DNA from: Saprospiraceae bacterium
GTDB taxonomy: Bacteria; Bacteroidota; Bacteroidia; Chitinophagales; Saprospiraceae
Reading direction: 5' to 3'
Length of the DNA stretch: 58,960 bases
Assembly: GCA_020630775.1 (NCBI GenBank)
Contig: JAHDIN010000019.1
Coordinates: forward strand, 1 to 58,960
This document shows, one piece after another, positions 18,401 through 26,398 of the stretch. Under the pieces are notes generated by a model, which saw only the letters and a list, made by a program, of their open reading frames with translations, was not told the origin of the DNA and made no database searches. The position numbers were made by a program, and so were the translations under genes. Position 1 is the stretch's first letter. Each line of letters begins with the position of its first letter.

Positions 18401-20437
18401 ACCATAACTAACCAATCGCTGGGTATGGTACAATTTGAAATCATGGATTCTTTAGGCTGTATAATTACGGACAGTGCTTTGGTAGTGCAAAGAGTAGGCT
18501 TTAATCTTGACTTTACCGTTTCAGATTTAACTTGCTTCACTGACACTTCCGCTGTTGCAGAACTCAGTCCATCAGCAGGCATTGCACCATATTCTTATTT
18601 GTGGGATAATGGTCAAGACACTAGAGTCTCAAACTTGTTGCATGCAGGAGATAATATAGTCACTATAACAGATGATGACGGTTGTGTTGTAATAGAAACA
18701 ATAACTGTTGATTCGCCACCACTAATAGAAATCATTCCAGACATTGTGGCCACTTCTTGTTTTGGCGGAAATGATGGATCAATCAGTATATCCGTTCAAG
18801 GAGGGATTGGGTTTCCATATGAAATTTTATGGGATAATAACACAACTAATAATTCTAGAGAAAATTTAAGAGAAGACAATTATTGTCTTACCGTTACAGA
18901 TGGTAATGACTGCGTCGCAGAAGCTTGTTTCTTTGTACCCAATGCGCCAATCATTGATATAAATCCAATTATAGATGACATAAGCTGTATTGGAGAATGT
19001 GATGGATCAATCGAATTAAATCCTTTCGGTGGTAGTGGAGATTTCGTTTACAGGTGGGAAGGACCTGGTGGCTTTGTATCTACAGAAACTAATCTTCAAG
19101 ACCTATGCATTGGCAATTATTTCCTTACAATAACAGAAAATAATATTCCTAACTGTTCACAAGAGTTTGAATTGGAAATTGGTATCGGTACAGATATAGC
19201 CATTACCATAATACCAACAGACTTTATTTCATGTTATGATGGAACAGATGGCGGATTAGAAGCCATACCACAAGGTGGTACACCACCCTATACATACAAC
19301 TGGTCTCAAAACTCCACAATTGTGGAAGATAGTGTAGCCATTAATTTACCTCAAGGCTTATACTCAGTCACAGTAACAGATGTAGATGGTTGTACTTCGG
19401 AAGGATCATATGAATTAGTTCAACCAGAAGAAATAGATGTAGCATTCAACAATAGAAACGTGCTTTGTTTTGGAGACATGACCGGAGAGACAACAATTGA
19501 AGTATCTGGAGGTACTGGTGATTATCTCATAAATTGGAGTAACGGTGCTAGCAACGATAGCTTGACAAATTTATCTGCTAACACTTATACCGTTTCAATA
19601 ACAGATAGAAATGGTTGCGAACATGTTGCCTCTACTGCCATTTTACAACCACAAGAGCCAATAGAAATCTTGCTTAATATTCAAGACATCTCTTGTGCTG
19701 GAGGTGAAGATGGTATTGTTAGACTGGATGTAAGGAATGCTGTAAGACCCATTCAGTATAGTCTAGATAATATGAATTTTAAATTTGACAGTACTTTCTT
19801 CATGGTGGGTACTGGTGATCAAGTAGCTTATATTATAGACGCAAACAATTGCATGCAGTCCTTAGAATTTTTTATGCCTGATGGTCCAGAGCTAATTGTT
19901 GATTTAGGGCCAGACACAACTGTATTCTTTGAATCTTCTATAGTCCTTGATGCCCAAGTTCAGAATAATCAAGGAGATATTTTTTACAACTGGGCCGCAG
20001 GATCTGCAGATGTTATCTTTAGTTGTTCAGAGTGCCCAAATCCTGAAATTGTAAATATTACTAGCTCATTTTCTGTTACATTGACGGTAAGGGACGAAAA
20101 CGGTTGTTTCGGGGAGGACTTCTTAAACATAACATTTGACGACTCTGGAAACATAGAAGTACCTACAGCATTTTCACCTGACGGAAATGGCAGTAATGAC
20201 ATCTTACATGTTTTTGGAGACGATAATATTGAAATAAGCTCTTTTAAAATTTATAACAGATACGGCGCATTGGTTTACAAAGAAATCAACTTTGAAACGA
20301 ATGATTTAAGTAAAGGTTGGAATGGCAATTTTAATGGTAAAGAAGCTCCTGTAGATAGTTATGTATGGACAGTTGAATTTTTACTACCAAGTGGACGTAC
20401 GGAATTTAGAACGGGTCAAACTATATTAATAAGATAA
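15491..20437 (+). CDS. Giant T9SS cargo: choice-of-anchor L, P-domain, SprB-like repeats, gliding-motility C-terminal domain
   Basis: 1648 residues with a signal peptide (about 1-20). In order: a choice-of-anchor L-like region (about 25-290, with 'GIVLSTGP', 'FRYVFASEEY' and 'FGFFISGP'), a Calx-beta-like stretch (about 300-400), a proprotein-convertase P-domain-like region (about 450-595, 'DLDIFLIAPSG', 'GTYELLIRDD'), then from about 840 to 1480 a run of SprB-like repeats ('SCFGGNDGSISISVQGG' and similar, with 'LTVTDGNDC'-type ends), and at about 1555-1648 the gliding-motility C-terminal domain ('PTAFSPDGNGSNDILHVFG'), the type B T9SS sorting signal. Such proteins are large surface adhesins. 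Its stop overlaps the start of the PorP/SprF gene (TAATG), the usual partner of type B cargo. Confidence 0.9.
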   Translation: MTKFLSNILLFTLFSTNLLGQMTIEPGNQAPYSAESIIQNVFLGNGVELTSINFQGGQGSVGLFDNAINNIGINRGIVLSTGPVRDIPDPACNTLTGGTSGVTVACPNLTNLATLPVGVKLEDIALYEITFIPTSDTLRFRYVFASEEYRDDPVCGTNFQGSVCGVTNDAFGFFISGPNPNGGVYDFENIALIPDPNNQGEFLNIPVTINTVNDGIDPTNGSGSPSCDLRYSQYYNQTNSSNGPIFNGYVDVFIAEAVVVPCQEYTIKIAIGDGKDNQRDSAVFLEEKSFSTGSLNINVNNPGLNGGISEGCLPGNILISLPDATATEIPVEYEVLDDPTLENLAIPDVDYIAPSGDISILPGNTFTSLTLSPIDDNEEEDTEFIYITIRRDVCNVDTLKIPLFDNSLDFVNIPDSVFTCAGSQIQIETSLDSRINLDEPAIFKSASSVKINAPDTIVSSFIEVTDIPQEFLNPRMIAEVCIDTLVHTQLNDLDIFLIAPSGQALELTTDNGNRPSNSTQIDSFVNTCFVISAPSFIHLGNPTEGDMNLNNTTYTGKYRPEGNWGSWLSPIVSNSNGTYELLIRDDNGEFEGELISWSITFNATYEIDYEWFPREGLNCFRCESPTARIEESQYYYVTLSDSYSCSKEDSVWVEVLKQPEQPDLMCEALSPSTVRITWDDVDFANLYEFRFNGRFPWILASQDNVSQRFGYTFETFGDRNEIIIEGLTPEEEIQIILRGLNASAQLAASACLGATDTLVCQSLPCDNSSPVIEDIIIDQPSCDSQGRSSAQVIASDPDQPLVYRIYGDNFTLDNSTGEFLALPQGITFLKVIDSTGCVTLDTIRVDDPPPVEIIREAFQDITCHDANDAFVRLLVNSPSPPNTFEWDNVNSNSNELTNLSEGTYTVTVTDSDGCTNTDQIVITNPEPIQYNYIQIDTINCLATNTGTATLEIVGGRQPYNVTWENILNADTITNQSLGMVQFEIMDSLGCIITDSALVVQRVGFNLDFTVSDLTCFTDTSAVAELSPSAGIAPYSYLWDNGQDTRVSNLLHAGDNIVTITDDDGCVVIETITVDSPPLIEIIPDIVATSCFGGNDGSISISVQGGIGFPYEILWDNNTTNNSRENLREDNYCLTVTDGNDCVAEACFFVPNAPIIDINPIIDDISCIGECDGSIELNPFGGSGDFVYRWEGPGGFVSTETNLQDLCIGNYFLTITENNIPNCSQEFELEIGIGTDIAITIIPTDFISCYDGTDGGLEAIPQGGTPPYTYNWSQNSTIVEDSVAINLPQGLYSVTVTDVDGCTSEGSYELVQPEEIDVAFNNRNVLCFGDMTGETTIEVSGGTGDYLINWSNGASNDSLTNLSANTYTVSITDRNGCEHVASTAILQPQEPIEILLNIQDISCAGGEDGIVRLDVRNAVRPIQYSLDNMNFKFDSTFFMVGTGDQVAYIIDANNCMQSLEFFMPDGPELIVDLGPDTTVFFESSIVLDAQVQNNQGDIFYNWAAGSADVIFSCSECPNPEIVNITSSFSVTLTVRDENGCFGEDFLNITFDDSGNIEVPTAFSPDGNGSNDILHVFGDDNIEISSFKIYNRYGALVYKEINFETNDLSKGWNGNFNGKEAPVDSYVWTVEFLLPSGRTEFRTGQTILIR

Positions 20438-21456
20438 TGAAAAAGTTTATTGTCATAACACTATTAATCTTTTGGGCGGGTCATACTTATGCGCAGGATC
20501 CTATATTGTCAATGAATAATTTTAAAAGCACGTACTTAAATCCTGCAAACACATTCAATCCTATAAATGGATACACAAAGTTAGAAGCATCTCTTCAATA
20601 CCGTGATCAATGGAATAGCCTCAATCAAGGAGACACCTATAGTACATTTATCGCACAAGCAGATTACAATTTCTACAACTCTGATATCGATGGTTGGAAT
20701 GCAGGCATACTTTTCTTCAATGATCGTTCATCTACAGCCCTTTTAAAAAGAAGTTATGTTCAGATGCAAACTTCATACACAAGAAAATTTAATGGAGGCC
20801 GAGGTATTATTGGCCAATATTTAACCGCTGGCGTTTCATATGGATTTGCACAAATCAATGCAGATATAAATAATGTTTGGTTTGGAAGACAATTTAATTT
20901 AACCTCCAAAGAAATTGACATTACTTTAGACCCTGGCGAAAGTGGCATATTAGCCGCTTACGACTATAATGATTTAACTGTTGGATTAAAGTGGGAAAAC
21001 TATTTAGATGATAATAATTTTTACAAAGTAGGTTTTTCTCTAGCCCACTTCAATAGTCCTACATTAGAAACCGTAAATATAGACCACACAATAGCAACTC
21101 GATATACGCTTCAAGCAGAAGCTTCATTTGAACTATCAGAAAGCTTTAACCACTTGCCTTCTTTACTTTTTGTTAAACACTATTCATTTTGGCAATTTGT
21201 CCCTGCTTACAATATATCCATAGATATAGACAATGACGAAAACCCATTCGCTGTAGTCGCAGGACTTGGCACACGTATTGTCAATGGCTTCGAAACAACT
21301 ATGGTAGATGTGGTTTTATTGAACATTGGATTAGATTCTAATAACTGGAATTTCAGATTTAACTTTGATATAAATGTATCTTCCCTCCAAGAATACACCA
21401 ATGGATCTGGTGCAATCGAACTAAAATTAGGCTTTGCAATAGTCAATGAGGATTAA
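20437..21456 (+). CDS. PorP/SprF-family type IX secretion membrane protein
   Basis: 339 residues with a signal peptide (about 1-19, ending 'TYAQD'), then the family opening 'PILSMNNFKSTYLNPANTF' and 'YRDQWNSL', which is diagnostic of PorP/SprF proteins. The remainder is a beta-barrel ending in a strand-like segment. In Flavobacterium SprF is needed to export its neighbour SprB, and PorP/SprF genes commonly lie next to genes for type B cargo. Here it starts at the stop of the 1648-residue cargo (1-base overlap), so it is probably the dedicated outer-membrane partner of that protein. Confidence 0.92.
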   Translation: MKKFIVITLLIFWAGHTYAQDPILSMNNFKSTYLNPANTFNPINGYTKLEASLQYRDQWNSLNQGDTYSTFIAQADYNFYNSDIDGWNAGILFFNDRSSTALLKRSYVQMQTSYTRKFNGGRGIIGQYLTAGVSYGFAQINADINNVWFGRQFNLTSKEIDITLDPGESGILAAYDYNDLTVGLKWENYLDDNNFYKVGFSLAHFNSPTLETVNIDHTIATRYTLQAEASFELSESFNHLPSLLFVKHYSFWQFVPAYNISIDIDNDENPFAVVAGLGTRIVNGFETTMVDVVLLNIGLDSNNWNFRFNFDINVSSLQEYTNGSGAIELKLGFAIVNED

Positions 21457-21486
21457 GCTCTAAAAAATTCGTAGTTTCGATATTAC

Positions 21487-22272
21487 ATGGGCAATCCGCT
21501 TGCGATATTTTTAGCTTTCCTAAGAGCATTGATTTGTTTTATAATCATGTCTTTCTTATTACTTCTCTACATCCCATTGGATAAAATATTCAAATTTGGG
21601 ACTACTGAGCGCAACTTTAAACTTAGAAGATTTTATATAAGCCTTATAAATCCAATTTTGGGTGTAAGATCAAGTATTGAAGGACAAGTTTTAAATGAAG
21701 CCGCTCTATACGTCTGTAACCATAGAAGTTTGAGTGACCCCCTTATAACTGCTGCAAAAGTCGATGCCAACATCATTGCAAAAGCGGAAGTAGCAAAAAT
21801 TCCTATTCTGGATAGTGGCGCGAAATTAACAGGTATCATTTACGTAGATAGAGAGGCTAAAAGTAGTCGTTCGGCTGTGAGAGAAAAAATGGTAGAGACA
21901 ATCAAGTCAGGCACCAATGTGTTAGTGTATCCAGAAGGTACTGTTAATCCAAATATTGAGTTAATGGAATATAAGCCAGGCACCTTTATCGAAGCCGCTA
22001 AAAACAATATTCCTGTAGTCCCTATTGTGGTAGAATATTACAGTCTAAAAGACCTTTGGTATAACAGAAAAATGGTAGCACATTTCTTTTTGCAATTTGG
22101 TAAACTATTTACTAAATCTAAAATGTCTATTGGCCCAGCCTTTAGAAATGAAGATGGGATTGAATTAAGGGATCAAATAATGAAATGGTCACAAGCAAAA
22201 ATCAATGAAATACATATTGGTTGGGGTAGTTATTTTGAAAGCCAAAAAACAAATACAAACTCTCCTACTTAG
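21487..22272 (+). CDS. plsC: 1-acyl-sn-glycerol-3-phosphate acyltransferase
   Basis: 261 residues. The catalytic NHX4D motif is intact (Asn78-His79 ... Asp84), followed by the 'VYPEGT' motif that binds the glycerol phosphate and a hydrophobic N-terminal helix (about 10-32). PlsC adds the second acyl chain to make phosphatidic acid at the inner membrane face. The gene starts 30 bases after the PorP/SprF gene and ends convergently inside msrAB (8-base overlap). A member of the PlsC superfamily by motif; a related lyso-lipid acyltransferase is possible. Confidence 0.85.
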   Translation: MGNPLAIFLAFLRALICFIIMSFLLLLYIPLDKIFKFGTTERNFKLRRFYISLINPILGVRSSIEGQVLNEAALYVCNHRSLSDPLITAAKVDANIIAKAEVAKIPILDSGAKLTGIIYVDREAKSSRSAVREKMVETIKSGTNVLVYPEGTVNPNIELMEYKPGTFIEAAKNNIPVVPIVVEYYSLKDLWYNRKMVAHFFLQFGKLFTKSKMSIGPAFRNEDGIELRDQIMKWSQAKINEIHIGWGSYFESQKTNTNSPT

Positions 22273-23155
22273 GCACGAACTTTAAACTAATGGAGTTGAC
22301 ACAATGGCGAGTATTTTTTTCAGTAAAGCGCTCTCCAATAAAAACATGACCTAAGTGTCCATCACAATTATTGCATAATATCTCAGTCCGTCTTCCATCT
22401 GCATCTGTTTCTTTCCTCACCGCGCCTTCAATCTCATCATCAAAGGATGGCCATCCGCAGCCAGAACTAAATTTGTCCTCAGACTTATACAAAGGTGTAT
22501 TACACTTTCTGCATATATAGGTGCCGGCTTCTTTATGATCATTGTACTCGCCAGTAAATGGTCTTTCTGTACCCTTTTGCTCAATTACATAAGCTTCTTC
22601 AGGCGTAAGGTCATTGTAGACACTATTTGATTTAAGTAAGTGCTTAAATTTAGATTTAACCTTAGCTACCTTGGGATTAATTACAATTTGGCAGTAGCCC
22701 TTTTCTTTATTAGATTGAAAGTAGTTTTGGTGATAATCTTCAGCAGGGTAAAATATATCTAAAGGCAATACTTCAGTTACGATATGATCATCCCAGAATT
22801 GACTCGCTTCGTTTTTTATAAAGCTTTTAACTTCTTCTATTTCAACTAATGACTCAAGGTAGATGCCTGACCGATACTGCGTACCAACATCATTACCTTG
22901 TCTATTTAAAGTCGTCGGATCATGACTAGTGAAGAATACAAATAACAAATCCTTGAGAGTAATAATCTCATCATCATACTCGACCTCTATTACTTCGTTG
23001 TGCCCCGTTAATCCAGAACAAACTTCTCTATATGTGGGATCTTTGATATTACCACCAGTATATCCTGATTGAACATTATCTACGCCTTTTAATAATTGGA
23101 ACACGGCTTCTGTACACCAAAAACAGCCACCTCCAAAATAAATTTTGTTTGTCAT
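22265..23155 (-). CDS. msrAB: Fused methionine sulfoxide reductase MsrA-MsrB
   Basis: 296 residues, a natural fusion. Residues 1-160 are MsrA, with the catalytic Cys in '[10 protein letters not shown]' (near residue 11) and 'GYTGG' further on. Residues about 170-296 are MsrB, with the zinc Cys pairs 'CRKC' and 'CNNC', the substrate pattern 'SGCGWPSF' and the catalytic Cys in 'RHCVNS'. Together they repair both diastereomers of oxidised methionine. No signal peptide, so cytoplasmic. A 56-codon membrane ORF directly upstream overlaps its start by 4 bases (ATGA), implying translational coupling. Convergent with plsC. Confidence 0.95.
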   Translation of the reverse strand: MTNKIYFGGGCFWCTEAVFQLLKGVDNVQSGYTGGNIKDPTYREVCSGLTGHNEVIEVEYDDEIITLKDLLFVFFTSHDPTTLNRQGNDVGTQYRSGIYLESLVEIEEVKSFIKNEASQFWDDHIVTEVLPLDIFYPAEDYHQNYFQSNKEKGYCQIVINPKVAKVKSKFKHLLKSNSVYNDLTPEEAYVIEQKGTERPFTGEYNDHKEAGTYICRKCNTPLYKSEDKFSSGCGWPSFDDEIEGAVRKETDADGRRTEILCNNCDGHLGHVFIGERFTEKNTRHCVNSISLKFVPK

Positions 23156-23322
23156 TTATTCTTCAATTGTAATTTTAGTTTGATTATCTCGTCCTCTAAT
23201 AAACGTACACGTTTAGCAAATTTAGCCCAAATGAAATAACCTAAGCTTAAGCCCATAAAAAATGGAATACACCAAGCTAACCACCAATAATCACAAAAGT
23301 TCGATAAGATATTTAATAGCAT
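23152..23322 (-). CDS. Small single-pass membrane protein coupled to msrAB
   Basis: 56 codons, missed by length cut-offs. The product has a tryptophan-rich hydrophobic helix (about residues 10-33, '[20 protein letters not shown]') and a charged, coiled-coil-like tail (about 36-56, '[19 protein letters not shown]'). Its TGA overlaps the msrAB start codon (ATGA), and a TATCTTTG -7 box lies 18 bases upstream on the same strand, so it looks like the first gene of the msrAB transcript. The WW...PFxxG pattern recalls the small DUF-type or OmpA-linked membrane segments seen in Bacteroidota. Function unknown. Confidence 0.6.
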   Translation of the reverse strand: MLLNILSNFCDYWWLAWCIPFFMGLSLGYFIWAKFAKRVRLLEDEIIKLKLQLKNK

Positions 23323-23339
23323 ATGACATAAATGTTTTT

Positions 23340-23347
23340 CAAAGATA
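23340..23347 (-). promoter_or_regulatory. Possible -7 box for the small ORF-msrAB transcript
   Basis: CAAAGATA on the plus strand, i.e. TATCTTTG on the minus strand, 17 nt upstream of the small ORF's ATG at 23322. It fits TAnnTTTG. No clear -33 TTG at the expected distance. Confidence 0.4.
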
Positions 23348-23415
23348 TTTCTAATAAATCGGAATATCTGTTTACCTCAAGAATTCAAAATCATTCATAA
23401 GCACAACTTCCAATT

Positions 23416-25446
23416 ATGCCAATGTTTAAACTGGCGTGTTTATTTATCATTGGGCTAGTTTGCTCTGAATATATTGATGCAAATTTCATCAAGATAAATC
23501 AATTGGTGATCATATCCGCAATCCTTTTAGGCATTGCCATTGTACAACTCAATCATCGACAATTATCTAGTTTATATCTAGGATTAAATACGATCATAAT
23601 TGGATGCCTACTCGGACTTCACGCACATACTTTACCAAATACCAAAATTGAACTTGGTAAGAAAAAAATCTACGTTCTAAAAGTTGTTTCTCACGAAATA
23701 AAAGAAGATCAATCTAAAGTTGTAGCCAACATACTGTTTTCGATTGAAGGGAATAAAGCTTGTACAACAGATGCTTGCAAGATTATCTTTTGGACCAAAA
23801 ACAAAGCTTTGAGGAATAATAATACTGGAGATATCATGATTACTCAACTTTCAATAAATCAAATCTCTGAAAATAAAAATCCTCTAACCTTTAATTATAA
23901 AAAATTCCTTTCTAGAAAAAACATCCATTACAGTGCTTCAATTAAGCCTGACACTGAAATACTTCAACTTTATACTACACCAAAAACATCGATATCAAAC
24001 TTATCACTAAGGTCAAAAAAATACATTTCTAAATTGTTGAAACGACATATCCCGGATCAAAAAAACTATGCGATTGCGGCAGCAATGATATTAGGTGACA
24101 AATCTGAGATCGACGAGAGTTTATATCAAGCATTTAGCAAAACTGGAGCCATTCATACTTTAGCCGTTTCAGGGTTACACGTTGGCATGATTTCTTTAAT
24201 CATTCTTTTCTTATGTCGACCCTTAAAAGTTTTTAAGACAGGCAAATATCTAATCCTAATTGTTAATTTGATCTCAATTTGGAGCTTTGTTTACCTTACT
24301 GGATGCGGCCCACCGGCAGTGCGCGCAGGATGTATGATATCGCTTTATTGTGTAGCCAAAATCTTAGGTAGATATAATCAAACATGGAACACGCTTGGAA
24401 CTGCCGCTTTCATTATTCTTCTAATAAAACCACAAGAGTTATTCTCTATTAGTTTTCAGTTTTCCTTTTTAGCGCTCTCAAGCATATTATTCTTCTATCC
24501 CAGACTTGATAAATTAATACTAGTTACCAACCCCGTTCTACTCAAATTCAAACAATTGATTGTATTGTCATTATCGGCTCAAATATTGATAATTCCTGCT
24601 TCCATATATTACTTTCATTATATCCCTAATTATTTTTGGCTAAGTGGGATTATTGCTGTACCAGCTGCAGGTGTAATTCTATCTCTTGGAATCTTACTCA
24701 TAATAACTTCTTGTAGTTCTCTTCTTGATTTCCTACATAATGCTGTAGGACAAATTTTAAACTTTATAATTGAGCAACTTAATTTCTGCATACTCAAAAT
24801 TCAAAGTCTCCCTTTTCATGAAATATCAAATATCTGGCTAGAAAAAACAGACCTAATCCTAATATATCTGGGCTTAATTATCTGCATCATCGGATTCAAT
24901 TATTTAAAATTTTGGACCATAGCATTCGGTTGCTTGTTATTAATCAGTCAGAACTTTATACATCTAAAGCAAAAGTTTGAAAAGTCAAAGTCATCTAAAT
25001 TAATGGTATATGATACACCTAAGGGGCTTCTTATAGATTTATGTAAAAATGGATACCATATACAAATGAAACAAGAGAATGTAAGCCCAAAAGATATTAA
25101 AAGGAACTCAGAAAAATTTAGAATTAAATACGGACCTCAAAAGGCTCCTCCTGATTTATTAACCCAGGTGTCAAAAGGAAAAAACATATACTACTTTGAG
25201 AACAAGGTCATAGTTATTAATCCCACTAAAAGCATAAAAGTGTGTCAACCTATAGACTTCCTGATACTATCAAAAATACCTGATATCAAGATATCTGAAT
25301 TCATTAGATCTAACGCTGTTGATCATCTTATTCTTAAAAATATAAATCCTAAAATGATCGATTTACCGCCTTCATCAAAGCGCATTAATAAGGTCCATTC
25401 AATCGACATTGATGGTCCGTTTCTTAAATCCTTTTCTTATGAATAA
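23416..25446 (+). CDS. comEC: ComEC/Rec2-family competence membrane protein
   Basis: 676 residues: a short N-terminal membrane segment, a soluble DUF4131/OB-like region (about 60-190), then the Competence domain with many membrane helices (about 215-520; 'GDKSEI', 'GAIHTLAVSGLHVGM' and 'GCGPPAVRAGCM' are its signatures). ComEC is the channel for DNA uptake. The soluble C-terminus (about 525-676) sits where other ComEC proteins have a metallo-beta-lactamase-like nuclease, but the HxHxDH motif is absent, a reduced form often seen in Bacteroidota. The downstream HhH gene starts 8 bases inside its 3' end. Confidence 0.9.
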   Translation: MPMFKLACLFIIGLVCSEYIDANFIKINQLVIISAILLGIAIVQLNHRQLSSLYLGLNTIIIGCLLGLHAHTLPNTKIELGKKKIYVLKVVSHEIKEDQSKVVANILFSIEGNKACTTDACKIIFWTKNKALRNNNTGDIMITQLSINQISENKNPLTFNYKKFLSRKNIHYSASIKPDTEILQLYTTPKTSISNLSLRSKKYISKLLKRHIPDQKNYAIAAAMILGDKSEIDESLYQAFSKTGAIHTLAVSGLHVGMISLIILFLCRPLKVFKTGKYLILIVNLISIWSFVYLTGCGPPAVRAGCMISLYCVAKILGRYNQTWNTLGTAAFIILLIKPQELFSISFQFSFLALSSILFFYPRLDKLILVTNPVLLKFKQLIVLSLSAQILIIPASIYYFHYIPNYFWLSGIIAVPAAGVILSLGILLIITSCSSLLDFLHNAVGQILNFIIEQLNFCILKIQSLPFHEISNIWLEKTDLILIYLGLIICIIGFNYLKFWTIAFGCLLLISQNFIHLKQKFEKSKSSKLMVYDTPKGLLIDLCKNGYHIQMKQENVSPKDIKRNSEKFRIKYGPQKAPPDLLTQVSKGKNIYYFENKVIVINPTKSIKVCQPIDFLILSKIPDIKISEFIRSNAVDHLILKNINPKMIDLPPSSKRINKVHSIDIDGPFLKSFSYE

Positions 25447-26329
25447 CTTATCCAAAATAGCATTTACAAAATCTGAAAGACGAGGGATCTGTATTCTCCT
25501 AACTTTAGTTTTATCAGCTTATATTTTCAACTTGTCTACCCAGCCTAAGCTTGAAATTCCTCAAGCAGAAATATCACTAAACGAATTAATTCAACATTAC
25601 ACCGATGATCATTCTAAAAGAGACGCGATAACAGAAAGAGTACGCCAACTTCAAAAAAGGCCAGATCCAAAAACTTTCAATCCCATTCAAGAAATTAAAT
25701 GCCAAACTTTTAATCCCAATACTATTGACAGTATTGCATTAAATCAATTTGGATTAAAGCACTATATCATTAAGAATATCTTGAACTACAGATCCAAAGG
25801 AGGTTATTTTTCTTCTTGTTCTGATCTATCGAAGATATATGGGATTGATAACAGGAGTTTAAAAAGCTTGATAGATTGCTGTAAAATTAAATCGAATATA
25901 AAAAGAAAGACTAATCGACAATCCTTCCGCAGAAAACCTACCGTAAATATTAATGAGGCCAATGCAGATGAGCTGAAATCTCTATATGGCATAGGACCCA
26001 AATTGTCTGAGCGTATTGTAAAGTATCGAAATTCAATTGGAGGTTTTCATTCTACCTACCAACTTTTAGATGTGTATGGTATTCAAGATTCAATTCTTAT
26101 TAAAAATGGAAATCGTATTATTTGTGAAGGTCCTGTCGGTAAACTAAATATCAATGAAATCCAACTAAAAGATTTAGCTCAAAAAACATTACTCAATTAC
26201 AAACAAAGTAAAGCGATAATTAACTACAGATCGCATCATGGACCATTTCAGAATATAGAGGGGCTAAAGGCTGTTAAAGCACTCAACGATTCTATATATC
26301 AAAAGCTTTACCCTTACATTGAAATATAG
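25439..26329 (+). CDS. Helix-hairpin-helix (ComEA-like) DNA-binding protein
   Basis: 296 residues from the ATG at 25439; in-frame TTG/ATG codons upstream (25409/25412) lie inside comEC and would put extra residues before the membrane helix, so I take the later start. One N-terminal transmembrane helix (about 18-35), then three ComEA-type HhH units: near 90-130 ('FGLKHYIIKNILNYRSKGGYF'-like), 165-205 ('NINEANADELKSLYGIG') and 235-275. ComEA binds incoming DNA outside the inner membrane. The 8-base overlap with comEC supports a joint DNA-uptake role, although the triple-HhH form differs from classical ComEA. Confidence 0.82.
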   Translation: MNNLSKIAFTKSERRGICILLTLVLSAYIFNLSTQPKLEIPQAEISLNELIQHYTDDHSKRDAITERVRQLQKRPDPKTFNPIQEIKCQTFNPNTIDSIALNQFGLKHYIIKNILNYRSKGGYFSSCSDLSKIYGIDNRSLKSLIDCCKIKSNIKRKTNRQSFRRKPTVNINEANADELKSLYGIGPKLSERIVKYRNSIGGFHSTYQLLDVYGIQDSILIKNGNRIICEGPVGKLNINEIQLKDLAQKTLLNYKQSKAIINYRSHHGPFQNIEGLKAVKALNDSIYQKLYPYIEI

Positions 26330-26361
26330 CTACATCCGAACAATTGCCTTTCCATAACGTT

Positions 26362-26369
26362 TAGCTTTG
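26362..26369 (+). promoter_or_regulatory. Possible promoter -7 box before the ABC exporter gene
   Basis: TAGCTTTG fits TAnnTTTG and lies 29 nt before the TTG start at 26399. A TTG at 26344-26346 is only 15 bases upstream of it, a little short for a -33 element. Confidence 0.4.
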
Positions 26370-26398
26370 TTAACTTTATACCAAATTATCACCATCTC

